Shown here one piece after another: positions 24,793 through 33,516 of a DNA stretch of 64,000 nucleotides. This DNA comes from Nitrospira sp. GTDB lineage: Bacteria > Nitrospirota > Nitrospiria > Nitrospirales > Nitrospiraceae. The DNA lies in contig CP060501.1 in assembly GCA_024760545.1 (NCBI GenBank), positions 1,959,501-2,023,500 on the forward strand, in the 5' to 3' direction. The translations under genes and the position numbers were made by a program. Position 1 is the stretch's first letter. Every line of letters starts with the position of its first letter. The notes under the pieces were generated by a model. That model did not search any database and was not told where the DNA came from. It saw only the letters and a list, made by a program, of their open reading frames with translations.

Positions 24793-26421
24793 TCATCGGC
24801 TTCGGGCTTGTGGCCTCGTCACTTGTATTATGGTCTCGTACAACTGCTCGACGGCTGCTTCTTTCGAGAGCAGGCCGACCGCACCCGCCCGCCTCATCGC
24901 CTCCTCATTCTCTTTTGTGGGGTTCACCGAGATCCCAATGACGATCGTCTCTGGATAGCGTGACTTGATCTGTCTCGTCGCTTCCACGCCATCCAATTTG
25001 GGGAGATTAAGGTCCATCACCACCACTGCTGGCCGCAATCGGTCCACCAGCCGCACGGCCTCCTCGCCAGTTCCGGCTTCGCCAACCAATTCGATATCTG
25101 CATACGCGTTCAGTACCGCCTTCAGCCCTTGGCGAACCATGAGGTGGTCATCGACGAGCAGCACCCGCGTGCTTGGCCCGGACCGTGCTGAGCCCTGCGG
25201 GTTGGCTGCCGAGTCTTCTGCATCTATGCGCACTCCCGCTCCGCTCTGGCCTGCATTCTTAGCCAACGGCAGTAGGAGCGTTGCCGTGGTACCCTTCCCC
25301 GGTGATGATTGAATGTCGAATGATCCACCGATCGCGAGCATGCGTTCGCCGATACTGAAGAGTCCGAACTTGGAGGACATCCCTCCGCTTAAGGTTTCGC
25401 TTCCCGCAACAGCAGCAAGATCGAACCCCGCCCCTTCATCGCGCACCTCGATGCTCAGAAGGCCGTTGCGCCGAGCCATCGTCACACTGGCCTGTCCAGT
25501 CCCGGCGTGTTTGGCCGAATTAATTAACAATTCCCGCACCGACTGAAACAAGAGGACGACGTGGGTTTCCGGCAGCGCCAACGGTGTGTTCGGCACCCTG
25601 ACAGTCACCATCACACCGTGCTTTGGCATGTACTCACTCAGCCACGTGAGACCCGCATACAATCCATGGTCGTGCAAAACGGGGGGACTCAATTCGGTCA
25701 CCAGCATACGAGTATAGTCCAAGGCCTCGGAGAGGATGTGGTCGGTTTCGTTCATGACCGCGAGCGAGGCAGGCGTCGTGGCTGACAACCGTTTGCCTTG
25801 GCCGAGCTTAATCTTGCCGAGCACCAGCAGCTGCTGCAAATGGTCGTGCAGCTCGATGGCCAACCGCTTCCGTTCCCGCTGTTCAGTCAGGTTCAACTCG
25901 TTGGTCAACGCCCGAAGCCGCTCTTGTGAGTAACGCAGTTCTACTGTCTTCGCACTGACCGCCTGCTCCAGCTCCCTATTCCACTGTTGGAAACGGAGTT
26001 GCGCCTCCCGCAACGTCTGTTCCGCCAGTTTGCGCTCCGTAATGTCTCTCGCAATTTTGGATGCGCCGATCACCCTTCCGTGTGCATCAGCGATGGGGGA
26101 CACGGTCAGTGAAATGGTGAGCAATGTGCCGTCCTTGCGGCGCCGGATTGTTTCGTAGTGGTCAATCTTCTCCCCGCCACGGATGCGCTTGAGAATGCTA
26201 GGCTCTTCATTGGCCCGGTCCGCAGGGATCAGGATGGTCACTGGCTGCCCGATGGCTTCTTGTGCGGTGTAGCCAAAGATACGCTCCGCGCCGCGATTCC
26301 AACTGGTAATGATTCCATCGAGGTTTTTGCTCACGATGGCATCGTCAGAGGATTCGACGATCGCGGCGAGCTGAGCCTTCGCATCTTCATCTCGCGGTCG
26401 CGCAGTGCTATCTTCAGGCAT
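24793..26421 (-). CDS. PAS-domain hybrid histidine kinase with receiver domain
   Basis: A 542-aa two-component sensor. Residues about 12-135 are a PAS domain (VESSDDAIVSKNLDGIITSWNRGAERIFGYTAQEAIGQ) with a PAC tail. A short coiled coil leads to a HisKA_3 dimerisation domain (RERKRLAIELHDHLQQLL; the phospho-accepting His lies in ELHDH). The HATPase part shows ELLINSAKHA (N box) and EVRDEGAGFD. The C-terminal 125 residues are a receiver (RVLLVDDHLMVRQGLK...VVVMDLNLPKLDG, with the acceptor Asp in VMDLN). No membrane helix, so it senses cytoplasmic signals. No DNA-binding output domain or separate regulator is adjacent. It is the first complete large gene right of the tRNA scar. Confidence 0.9.
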   Translation of the reverse strand: MPEDSTARPRDEDAKAQLAAIVESSDDAIVSKNLDGIITSWNRGAERIFGYTAQEAIGQPVTILIPADRANEEPSILKRIRGGEKIDHYETIRRRKDGTLLTISLTVSPIADAHGRVIGASKIARDITERKLAEQTLREAQLRFQQWNRELEQAVSAKTVELRYSQERLRALTNELNLTEQRERKRLAIELHDHLQQLLVLGKIKLGQGKRLSATTPASLAVMNETDHILSEALDYTRMLVTELSPPVLHDHGLYAGLTWLSEYMPKHGVMVTVRVPNTPLALPETHVVLLFQSVRELLINSAKHAGTGQASVTMARRNGLLSIEVRDEGAGFDLAAVAGSETLSGGMSSKFGLFSIGERMLAIGGSFDIQSSPGKGTTATLLLPLAKNAGQSGAGVRIDAEDSAANPQGSARSGPSTRVLLVDDHLMVRQGLKAVLNAYADIELVGEAGTGEEAVRLVDRLRPAVVVMDLNLPKLDGVEATRQIKSRYPETIVIGISVNPTKENEEAMRRAGAVGLLSKEAAVEQLYETIIQVTRPQARSR

Positions 26422-26940
26422 GGTGAAGCCGCTTAAGAATTCTCACGTGAGGGTCTCGCAACGGAGTGTTTAGGTGTGAATGAAACGTGGGTATCAACCC
26501 GCTTAATTTCGTGCGATGGCCATCACCCCCACGGCAAGATGATCCTGGAGCATTATAAGGAGCCTTTACTGGCATGCGCCTAGTGAGAGCCCCAGGTGCC
26601 GCAAGAAGCGGCCTGAGAACCAGGGTCAGCAATGCCCGCGATCGGAGGCGACGCGGTTAGGCGTCCCTATCGATCGGGGAGCAATTGGAAACCACGGTAT
26701 ACGGCTCGTGTCTGGATTGGGCTTGAGTGCAAACTTTGGGAGAATGTGGCGCTTTAACCTAGTGTGGCCCTTCCGTTTGTTAATGGCCTTGGCACGAGAC
26801 CTAACGTGGTTATTAAAAGGCATAATATGGGGCCTATTCTTAAACACCCCTAAAACTAACCCTCATAAACCCCTGCAAGTCTACCTGTGAGCGCAGCCTG
26901 AAGAGACAAGATCGCCTAGGCTGATACAATAACGACACGC
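26422..26940. other. Spacer, no convincing gene
   Basis: About 520 bases. A 60-codon frame at 26708-26890 (plus, GTG start) has some hydrophobic stretches but no clear ribosome binding site and no recognisable family, so I do not call it. Nothing else stands out. Confidence 0.4.
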
Positions 26941-27414
26941 CTACTTGCCGCCCCCTCCCGCGCCACCGGATGACCCCATGCCTCCACCAGATCCCATACC
27001 ACCCGATGAGCCTGTCCCACCTGACGAGCTCATGTCGGCAGATGATCCCGTACCAGGCGAACTTGTTCCTCCGCCCGGTGTTCCTGTCCCTCCAGGCAAG
27101 CCCCTACCGGGTGCGCCGGTCCCTCCAGGTTGCACCGTACTGCCAGGCGCGCCCATGCTGCCAGAACCGGGTCGGGATCCTGTTCCGCCGTCAGGAGCGC
27201 CCTGGGTACTTTGGTTGAATTCGGGTATGGTTCCTGATCCTCCCGGCGTCACCTCCTGCCCGGTTCCTGGTCTCGTGATATTGGGGCCTCCTTGTCCGAC
27301 TACTCCGCCCGAACCACTTCCACTACCTACCTGGGCCTGTAAAGCCGCGCCGGTGAACAGGAGCATTCCACTCGCTATGAATAGACACGCGCTGGTACGT
27401 CTGATCTTCATCAT
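26941..27414 (-). CDS. Secreted Gly/Ser/Pro-rich low-complexity protein
   Basis: About 157 aa. A signal peptide (MKIRRTSACLFIASGMLLFTGAALQAQ) is followed by a region made almost wholly of Gly, Ser, Thr and Pro with repeats such as GGTGxPG and a C-terminal run of GSGGGMGSSGG units. There are no cysteines after the signal. Start at the ATG pair 27414/27411, with AAAGGCAGAG just before; an upstream frame to 27498 lacks a signal peptide at its start. A structural or matrix role is possible, but no family is known to me. Low complexity also means the length may vary between strains. Confidence 0.6.
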   Translation of the reverse strand: MMKIRRTSACLFIASGMLLFTGAALQAQVGSGSGSGGVVGQGGPNITRPGTGQEVTPGGSGTIPEFNQSTQGAPDGGTGSRPGSGSMGAPGSTVQPGGTGAPGRGLPGGTGTPGGGTSSPGTGSSADMSSSGGTGSSGGMGSGGGMGSSGGAGGGGK

Positions 27415-28031
27415 TCTCTGCCTTTCTGCGCTCAACGCGCTGCTGAGCCGTCCACGTCCTGAGCATGTTTGCCACGTCTTTGACCGAACGTCTGACATCC
27501 TTCATCGCCTTCTGTTCTTGCGTCGTCACCCTCGGCCTGATGGTGCCTGTTATGCATCCTCTCGTCCTTCTTCAACGTCCAAAGAACAGTTAGAGTATCC
27601 GTCGATGATTGTGGTCCAATTCTACGAAGCCGATGGGAACTTCATAACTGGGAAAAGGCATAGGACATACGATCAAACCGCAGGAGGTCAACTGTGTCTT
27701 GAAAGCCAAAAGGATCGCTCCGAGGTGTCTTCCCAGCTCCAGAGTTGTTTGGCCCATGCGAGGATGTAATCAATCAACACGGATGCCACATGAAAGCAGG
27801 TCGGCTATCCATAGTCGAGGTTGGGCTGCTGAGTTGTGGGATCGGCGTGGCTTACGCCCCAGGTTCCATGGGGCGACAATTAATAACTGAGAACTCGGCC
27901 ACGAAACAGGCCAGATGATAATGGACACCACGTATCAGGGACGGTTGATTAAACTGAGATCCCGGCAGGAACAGGATGGAAAGGTGACATTTGTCTTGGA
28001 TTGACGAACTTTCCAAGGAGCTTCTCATATT
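27415..28031. other. Spacer with two tiny possible ORFs
   Basis: About 620 bases upstream of the MlaC-like gene. Two very short plus-strand frames are visible: 27790-27918 (42 codons, MKAGRLSIVEVGLLSCGIGV start, signal-like) and 27921-28004 (27 codons, MDTTYQGRLIKLRSRQEQDG). They are adjacent and lie just before the next gene, but neither has a strong ribosome binding site, so they are not called as genes. Confidence 0.35.
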
Positions 28032-28700
28032 ATGGTTCTGTGGATGAGTTGGAGGCCCGCCGCCTGGCATCTGTCGATGACGGCGCTTGCCTTGACCGTT
28101 CTCTTACCCTTCGCCTTCGCCGCTCCTCCGCAAGGGGGAGAGACGCCTATGAAAGCCGTGCGCGAAACGGTTACCGAGATTCTCGGCATCCTCGAAGATC
28201 CTGCACTGAAAGACCCGGCCAAGCGCACGGTTCGGCGTCACAAGCTGGAAGAGATCGCAGCCGCTAGGTTTGACTATGCAGAAATGTCAAAGCGAGTGTT
28301 GGGCAGTTATTGGAAACCGCTCACTGAGGAGCAGCGAAAAGAGTTCGTCGAAGTGTACAAGAGTTTCCTCTCGGACCGGTATGCAGGAAAAATCGAAGAT
28401 TATACCGGACGCAAACAAGAAGCGGGCTACCTGATGGAACGGATCGAAGGATCGTACGCGGAAGTCAGGACCGAATTGCGTTCGGGGAAGTCGACCCTTC
28501 CGCTCGACTATCGCCTCTTCCTCAATGAAAACCAATGGCGTGCCTACGATATCATCATCGACGGCGTCAGCTTGGTGAGTAATTATCGAAGTCAGTTTCA
28601 AAAGATCATCCGCGAAAGTTCCTATGAGGAGTTGATTAACAAATTGCGCGAACGATCCGTTACACCGGACACGAAGAGCAAACCTCGACCGGCCGGTTAG
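28032..28700 (+). CDS. MlaC/Ttg2D-family phospholipid-binding protein
   Basis: A 222-aa periplasmic protein of the MlaC (Tgt2/Ttg2D) family that carries phospholipids between membranes. A signal peptide (SMTALALTVLLPFAFAAPP) is followed by the family core: VRETVTEILGILEDPAL...RRHKLEEIAAARFDYAEMSKRVLGSYWKPLTEEQRKEFVEVYKSFLSDRYAGKIEDYTG and WRAYDIIIDGVSLVSNYRSQFQKIIRESSYEELINKLRER, which match the usual ABC-transporter auxiliary sequence. AAGGAG lies 12-18 bases before the ATG. The permease and ATPase partners are not adjacent, so it is an orphan MlaC-like gene. Confidence 0.88.
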   Translation: MVLWMSWRPAAWHLSMTALALTVLLPFAFAAPPQGGETPMKAVRETVTEILGILEDPALKDPAKRTVRRHKLEEIAAARFDYAEMSKRVLGSYWKPLTEEQRKEFVEVYKSFLSDRYAGKIEDYTGRKQEAGYLMERIEGSYAEVRTELRSGKSTLPLDYRLFLNENQWRAYDIIIDGVSLVSNYRSQFQKIIRESSYEELINKLRERSVTPDTKSKPRPAG

Positions 28701-28924
28701 TGAACCAAGATGACTCCTATCGCGATTGATCGGCACCAGGGCTGACCCGAAGAACATGTCGAAAAATAGCAGGTGCCCCAATGGGTCTCTGCCGTCTGGC
28801 TGGGTCATGAAGGGATCAGCTATGGATTCGCTGCTGGTTTCCTCTTGCTAATCGGATGTGCCATGGCACGAGGTGGTGCCCATCCCCGAACGTCTGAGCT
28901 TCTTGTTAGAATCATTCGATAGAA

Positions 28925-29230
28925 ATGAGAACGACGACGATTCAGATCGAATGGCACCTGACTCCCCGCGGCTGGGTGAATGGGGATTGGTCTGCCCAGG
29001 GACCCCTTACGCCAAGATCAAGCCCACCAGAGGATCGTGTAGAGACCTGGGTGAAATCAGAAGTCTGCCAACCCACCACCTTCGTTCCGTTGGAAATCAA
29101 GTGGTCCCTCGTTTGGGCATCGCCGCATCACAGTGAGATCGATCGAAAGGTCTTAAGGGCAAAAATACGGACCGTCGTAGTCGGTCCAAACAATCCCTCC
29201 GAGGTGTACGGGGAGTTTCCCCTCGAATAG
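28925..29230 (+). CDS. Hypothetical protein
   Basis: A 101-aa soluble protein (TIQIEWHLTPRGWVNGDWSAQG...TFVPLEIKWSLVWASPHHSEIDRKVLRAKIRTVVVGPNNPSEVYGEFPLE). Amino-acid composition and codon use look coding, but no domain is recognised and the ribosome binding site is weak. It stands alone after the MlaC-like gene, separated by about 220 bases. Confidence 0.5.
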   Translation: MRTTTIQIEWHLTPRGWVNGDWSAQGPLTPRSSPPEDRVETWVKSEVCQPTTFVPLEIKWSLVWASPHHSEIDRKVLRAKIRTVVVGPNNPSEVYGEFPLE

Positions 29231-29298
29231 TGCCCATCCAACCAATGAGCTAAGGCGCTCATTCTTAACCCTTTGTTATCGAATAATGGCGTTCGGGA

Positions 29299-29484
29299 TC
29301 ATGCCCTCTTGGTCTTGGCTATCGCTTGCTCTGCGTCGAGCACAATGCGAGCAGCTTCCTTTAAGGAGTCCTCCCGTCCCCCGACGATGCTCTGAGCTCG
29401 GCCCTTGATCGTCCTCACGGCTTCAACCAGTTCCTCAATGGTCGCCATGGCTGTTCGTAGCTCAGTCTCGATGGACAGAGGCAT
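29299..29484 (-). CDS. Small helical hypothetical protein
   Basis: 61 aa, predicted to be mostly helical: ELRTAMATIEELVEAVRTIKGRAQSI...EDSLKEAARIVLDAEQAIAKTKRA, with regular heptad-like spacing. No ribosome binding site is obvious at the first ATG; an internal ATG (MATIEEL) is an alternative. It lies about 160 bases after the FAD/Rieske gene on the same strand. Function unknown; moderate evidence that it is a gene. Confidence 0.4.
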   Translation of the reverse strand: MPLSIETELRTAMATIEELVEAVRTIKGRAQSIVGGREDSLKEAARIVLDAEQAIAKTKRA

Positions 29485-29645
29485 AATTTTGCTTGCGGTG
29501 TCAGGGTGTTAAGAAGGATGAGTTGTACCCAGAGGATGGACGAAGGTCAAGGCACGCGAGTAACGGGTAATGGGTCAGTCTGGATTCTGATGTTTCAGGA
29601 TATAGCGGCGTTATGGGTCAAGGCTAACCGGAATCAGTCAGACAG

Positions 29646-31187
29646 TCATGGCTCAATCGGAGAAAGATCGGCCACTGCCGGCCCATTGAGTACCTTGCCA
29701 TAGGCATTAAATCGAGAACCGTGACAGGGACAATTCCAGCTGTGTTCGATGGTATCCCACGCGACAATGCATTTGAGATGGGGGCACACAGCTGAGAAGC
29801 GATGTAATTCTCCTCCTTCGTCCCGATAGACAGCGAGCTTCTGGAGCCCCTGCCGCAGGATCGCCCCCGTTCCCTTCGAAATCTGCTCTTCAGATTCCAC
29901 GTCGCCTGACGACAACCAGTCTCCAAACTGCGCGGCCACATTCAGGTTTTCTTGCACAAAGGTTCCCGCCGCTTTCAGCGATTTTCGAGACGGATCGTAC
30001 AAGGTGGCCCAGGCATTCGTACGACCTAGAATGAGGTCGGTGATGAGCATGCCGGCGATCATGCCATGCGTCATACCCATACCAGAATCGCCGGTGGCGA
30101 TGTAAATATTGGGCGCATCACTGGGATTCCGACCAATGAATCCCAGCCCATCGACCGGTTCCAGGACCTGTCCCGACCAGCGGTAGTCGATCTGCTTGAT
30201 CATAGGGAACCGTATCCGGGCCCACTGTTCCAAGCGCTGATAGCGATCGTCGCCATCGTCCGCCTGACCAGTCTTGTGATCTTCACCCCCGATGATCAAA
30301 ATATCCTGGCCGTCGGCTGCTGCTCCCTCTTGGATTCTGACGTAGTGGTACGGGTCCGCCTGATCCCAGTACAGGGCGGGGGGCACAGCATTCTTTGGCA
30401 CCCGCGCTCCAATGACATAGGAGGTATAGGGGGCTTGTTTCGTGTGTACCACGAACATGTCGTTGATGGGGATGTTCGTGGCCACGAGAACCGAATGAGC
30501 CGTGATGGCGTGCCCGGGTCGGGTTTCAATGTGCGATGGGGTCCCGCTCTTTACGTCCTCGACGTGGCAGTCTGTGAAGATCTGCCCACCCCGCCGTTCA
30601 ATGGCCTGCGCCAGACCAGTCAGGTACTTTAAGGGATGGAATTGGGCCTGCCGTGGAAAGCGAAGGCATACGCCAGGTTCCAGAACAGGAACCGACGGAT
30701 TATTGTCAATTCGTATGACATCGACGCCTGCACGAAGTGCCGCCAATTGTTCTTGCTCTAGTAGTTCTTCTGATTGTTCAGGGGCTTGAAAAAGGTAGCC
30801 GTCGACTCGCTCGAAATCGCAATCAATACGTTCGGTGGTCACGACCGTTTCGATGCGATCGATCGCGGCCGTATGGCTGTCGGCCGCCAGGCGAGCGCCT
30901 TCCTCGCCATGCAGGCGTTCGATCTCAACATAGCCCTCGTCAATGACATTCGAGAGATGTGCCGTCGTCCGTTCCGTCATCCCGCCACCGATCGGTCCGT
31001 CGTCAACCACCACGACCGATTTACCCTCGCAAACCAGACAATAGGCGGTGGACAGTCCGGCGATGCCGGCTCCCACAATACAGACCTCTGTTTCTAAGGA
31101 TTGACTCAAGCGACGCGAGGAGGGCTTTGGCCTGGCTGCGGTCCAGACCGACTGAGTCCCGCTGGATTCGTCTTTCATGATTGCCAT
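29646..31187 (-). CDS. FAD-dependent oxidoreductase with C-terminal Rieske domain
   Basis: A 513-aa fusion. Residues about 28-400 form a DAO-type flavoprotein (VCIVGAGIAGLSTAYCLVCEGKSVVVVDDGPIGGGMTERTTAH; a GxGxxG dinucleotide fold). The last 90 residues are a Rieske [2Fe-2S] domain with both ligand motifs, CPHLKC (C-x-H) and CPCHGSRFN (C-x2-H). The pairing suggests oxidation of an amine or similar substrate with electrons passed through the iron-sulfur centre. It has no signal peptide, so it is cytoplasmic. It is a single gene, 100 bases from a divergent metallothionein gene. Substrate unknown. Confidence 0.88.
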   Translation of the reverse strand: MAIMKDESSGTQSVWTAARPKPSSRRLSQSLETEVCIVGAGIAGLSTAYCLVCEGKSVVVVDDGPIGGGMTERTTAHLSNVIDEGYVEIERLHGEEGARLAADSHTAAIDRIETVVTTERIDCDFERVDGYLFQAPEQSEELLEQEQLAALRAGVDVIRIDNNPSVPVLEPGVCLRFPRQAQFHPLKYLTGLAQAIERRGGQIFTDCHVEDVKSGTPSHIETRPGHAITAHSVLVATNIPINDMFVVHTKQAPYTSYVIGARVPKNAVPPALYWDQADPYHYVRIQEGAAADGQDILIIGGEDHKTGQADDGDDRYQRLEQWARIRFPMIKQIDYRWSGQVLEPVDGLGFIGRNPSDAPNIYIATGDSGMGMTHGMIAGMLITDLILGRTNAWATLYDPSRKSLKAAGTFVQENLNVAAQFGDWLSSGDVESEEQISKGTGAILRQGLQKLAVYRDEGGELHRFSAVCPHLKCIVAWDTIEHSWNCPCHGSRFNAYGKVLNGPAVADLSPIEP

Positions 31188-31292
31188 TCATGCCCCTGTG
31201 TTCCCATTACGGCAATACGGGAAAGCTCTAGTTTTATCTATTCCGTTCGAGATTCATAGTATGGACGCAGCATGCGAAGTGAGGAGACAATC

Positions 31293-31436
31293 ATGACCGA
31301 GAAGAAATGCGCTCATCCTCAATGTAAATGTTTCGCTCCAGCGGGAAAAACGTTCTGCTCTGAGGAGTGCCGCACTGGCCGCACCAAGGGCAATGCTTGT
31401 GCCTGCAACCATCCGGGCTGTCGGACCACCACGTAA
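31293..31436 (+). CDS. Small metallothionein
   Basis: A 47-aa cysteine-rich protein: MTEKKCAHPQCKCFAPAGKT then FCSEECRTGRTKGNACACNH and PGCRTTT. Eight cysteines (6, 11, 13, 22, 26, 36, 38, 43) and histidines at 8 and 40 fit the bacterial metallothionein (SmtA/BmtA-like) family that binds Zn, Cd or Cu. GAGGAG lies upstream of the ATG, and the frame is closed by TAA at 31434. It is too short for most gene finders. Such a protein would buffer or detoxify metals, relevant in a copper-dependent ammonia oxidiser. Confidence 0.8.
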   Translation: MTEKKCAHPQCKCFAPAGKTFCSEECRTGRTKGNACACNHPGCRTTT

Positions 31437-31568
31437 AGCTGGCGGTTTGGTTCTCAGAATGAGGATGCTCGGGTGGACAATTCCTGGATGGATCTGTGCC
31501 CTTGTCTGGACGCTCACCAGCCCGCCGCCGTTATGAGCACCAGAGAAAGACCTCAGTAAGAGGCGGCT

Positions 31569-31856
31569 ATGACCTATGAGGAGAAACTGGACATCATTCG
31601 GACGTGCCTCACCGCGAGGTTCAGGGATGTTCGAGACCGTGAGGACCCCAACCTGGGACAGTTGTTTGTATTTAACAATGGCCAGCACAGTTGGCAGCTG
31701 AACTTCAATCGGTTCTTCATTGAGGACTTTCCCTACCCTGATCAACTCCCTACTCTGATCGAGAATCGAATTGTCCCTGAAATTCTCGCTAATTTAGGCA
31801 TGCGGATTGAGGTGGGCCCAGATGGCTCGCTTACCACGGTCGTAAAGAATTTGTAA
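31569..31856 (+). CDS. Hypothetical protein
   Basis: A 95-aa soluble protein (MTYEEKLDIIRTCLTARFRDVRDREDPNLGQLFVFNNGQHSWQLNFNRFFIEDFPYPDQLPTLIENRIVPEIL...). The reading frame has a good ribosome binding site (AAGAGGCGGCT) and coding-like composition. No domain is recognised. It sits between the metallothionein gene and a terminator-bearing spacer. Confidence 0.6.
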   Translation: MTYEEKLDIIRTCLTARFRDVRDREDPNLGQLFVFNNGQHSWQLNFNRFFIEDFPYPDQLPTLIENRIVPEILANLGMRIEVGPDGSLTTVVKNL

Positions 31857-32234
31857 CCAGCTGCTATTGGCAGGCACAGATGGATACTCCTGGGTGAATG
31901 ATGGGGTAATAATGGAGTTCCTTATTCGAGGGGTTTCCTTTTTTGGAGTGAAGTTTTTGGGGAAGACCGGAGGGGGTGTTCTGATAACAGGAACGCCGTG
32001 GATACATGGCTAGTCGTAGAGGACTCCAGGGTGGTCGTGGCCGCCTGCGGCGAAAGGGCCGGGGGGCCTTCTGCCGGGGCCGGTGGGCCGCAGTTTTGTT
32101 TTCAGAGGATTACTCCTGTCTCGGTCTCCCCAACACACCGTTGAGACACACGGACAAGATGCGGACACAGCTCATAAACACTGTACTTATACAATCACTT
32201 GGAAAGGCCATTTAGGTTAGCACCCCAACGTGAA
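31857..32234. other. Spacer with GC-rich terminator
   Basis: About 380 bases. It contains the hairpin at 32045-32102, and a TGTCCG-type repeat on the complement near 32135-32163 that borders the integrase. A 69-codon frame at 32006 is basic-residue-rich and overlaps the hairpin, so it is not called. Confidence 0.4.
32045..32102 (+). terminator. Rho-independent terminator
   Basis: CTGCGGC (32045-32051) pairs with GCCGCAG (32087-32093) around a very GC-rich inner region, followed at once by TTTTGTTTT. It could end the transcript of the hypothetical gene at 31569-31856. Confidence 0.6.
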
Positions 32235-33005
32235 CTACCTGTCATTACCAACTGAACGTGATTGAGCAAGCGTCAGCACGTTCGATTTTCCCGGTAAGCT
32301 GGCCACGTATTCGCTCGTCCGCTGTACGGCATCACGGAGATCCGCTTCACTGATGATGTTGTATCGAGAGAAAATGGCGGCTATCCGATGGCCTGAGATC
32401 TGACGGGCAATATCGGGGTTCACGCCAGCCCGAACCATGTTCCGAACGGCAGACCGGCGGAAGTCATGCGGAATCTTGCCGGTAAGGCCCGCTTCCGCAC
32501 ATGCCCGCTTCCAGACTTTTCTAAATTCGCCCATGCGTTGTTGGCCATGACGATGAAAGATGTACGGGCAATCTAGGCGACGGGCTGATAATCGCCGTTC
32601 CACAATCTCCTTTAGCTCATTCTCAAGTGGAATGGCTCTCCCCTTTCGGTTCTTCGAATCCCTGGCGTGCAACCGAATCGTCCAGCTTTCTCGATCGAAG
32701 TCCGCCCAGGTCAGGTTCTTGGTTTCGCCTGACCGCATCCCCGTCCTGAAACACCACGAAAGATAGTCTTGGAGATCGGTGTCAGGCTTGCCTCGTAGAG
32801 TGAGCCGGGGAAGGAGTGCCTCAAAGTCAGCCCGCTCGAAGAACCCTTGCCGAGCGTTGTTTTCTGGAAGGCTCTTGAATCGTGGCGCGACACTCAACAC
32901 TTCCTGTTCAACCGCCAAAGTGAACGCTCGCTGGAACCCTTCCACTTCACGGTTGATCGTTGCATTCTTCGCCCCTTCCTGAAGAACAGGACATTCTACT
33001 TCCAC
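32235..33005 (-). pseudogene. Truncated tyrosine recombinase (phage/island integrase)
   Basis: The 256-aa frame keeps the whole catalytic domain: FRTGMRSGETKNLTWADF (Arg I), SKNRKG (Lys), HDFRRSAVRNM (HxxR), and GHRIAAIFSRYNI (His and Tyr nucleophile). The N-terminal SAM-like DNA-binding part is missing: the frame starts at a GTG inside what should be the core-binding region, and in-frame stops lie upstream near 33070. It is therefore a decayed integrase. The order with the TGTCCG repeats on its 3' side suggests relation to the tRNA scar at 24.6 kb. Confidence 0.75.
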
Positions 33006-33516
33006 TAAAGAGTAAACCTTAAAGCGTCGGCGAATATGTCTGTGGATCCAAAATTCGCTAAAGCATTTTCAACAGTTCTTTCGGTGAGCTCTCAATAATA
33101 GGCAGGGCGCGCCAATCCAGGCTGTACGGTCTGCGAGTCATCGGTATTTGGCTTCCAGTAGTTGTCTTGTTTGGGTACTACCAGCTCCATTCAGTCTCAA
33201 CAAGTAGGTACTGAAGTCTCTATGAATTTCCCGCCATTGTCATTAATGGCGTTGATGGATTGACGATTGACACAAGTACGCATTACGGCAACCATCAGCC
33301 TACTAGCTTCATGCATAAGTACAAATATTCATATATTCAATGACTTAAACAATACAATCATCCCAACATGGCGGGTCATGAATTAAGTATACATATCTAA
33401 CTCTGAAGAAGTATATTCATAGAGTGTAGTCAGTTTCATACTGATCTCATTAATTACTGGATGGTTTTGGAACTAGTAGTGATCCTAGATCGCAGTTGCC
33501 ATGAAAGGATTCCAAT
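33006..33516. other. AT-rich spacer upstream of the N-oxygenase cluster
   Basis: About 510 bases, AT-rich in its second half, with no recognisable gene. It probably holds the promoter of the next cluster. Remnants of the integrase N-terminus may be present near 33006-33070. Confidence 0.4.

Noticed and set aside
26708..26890. 60-codon GTG-start frame with hydrophobic stretches
   Set aside because: Weak start context and no recognisable family, in a spacer. Not enough support.
26945..27769. 274-codon proline-rich plus-strand frame
   Set aside because: Complement of the Gly/Ser-rich secreted protein; the low-complexity repeat keeps both strands open.
32006..32215. 69-codon Arg/Gly-rich frame
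   Set aside because: Overlaps a terminator hairpin; composition reflects the GC-rich stem.
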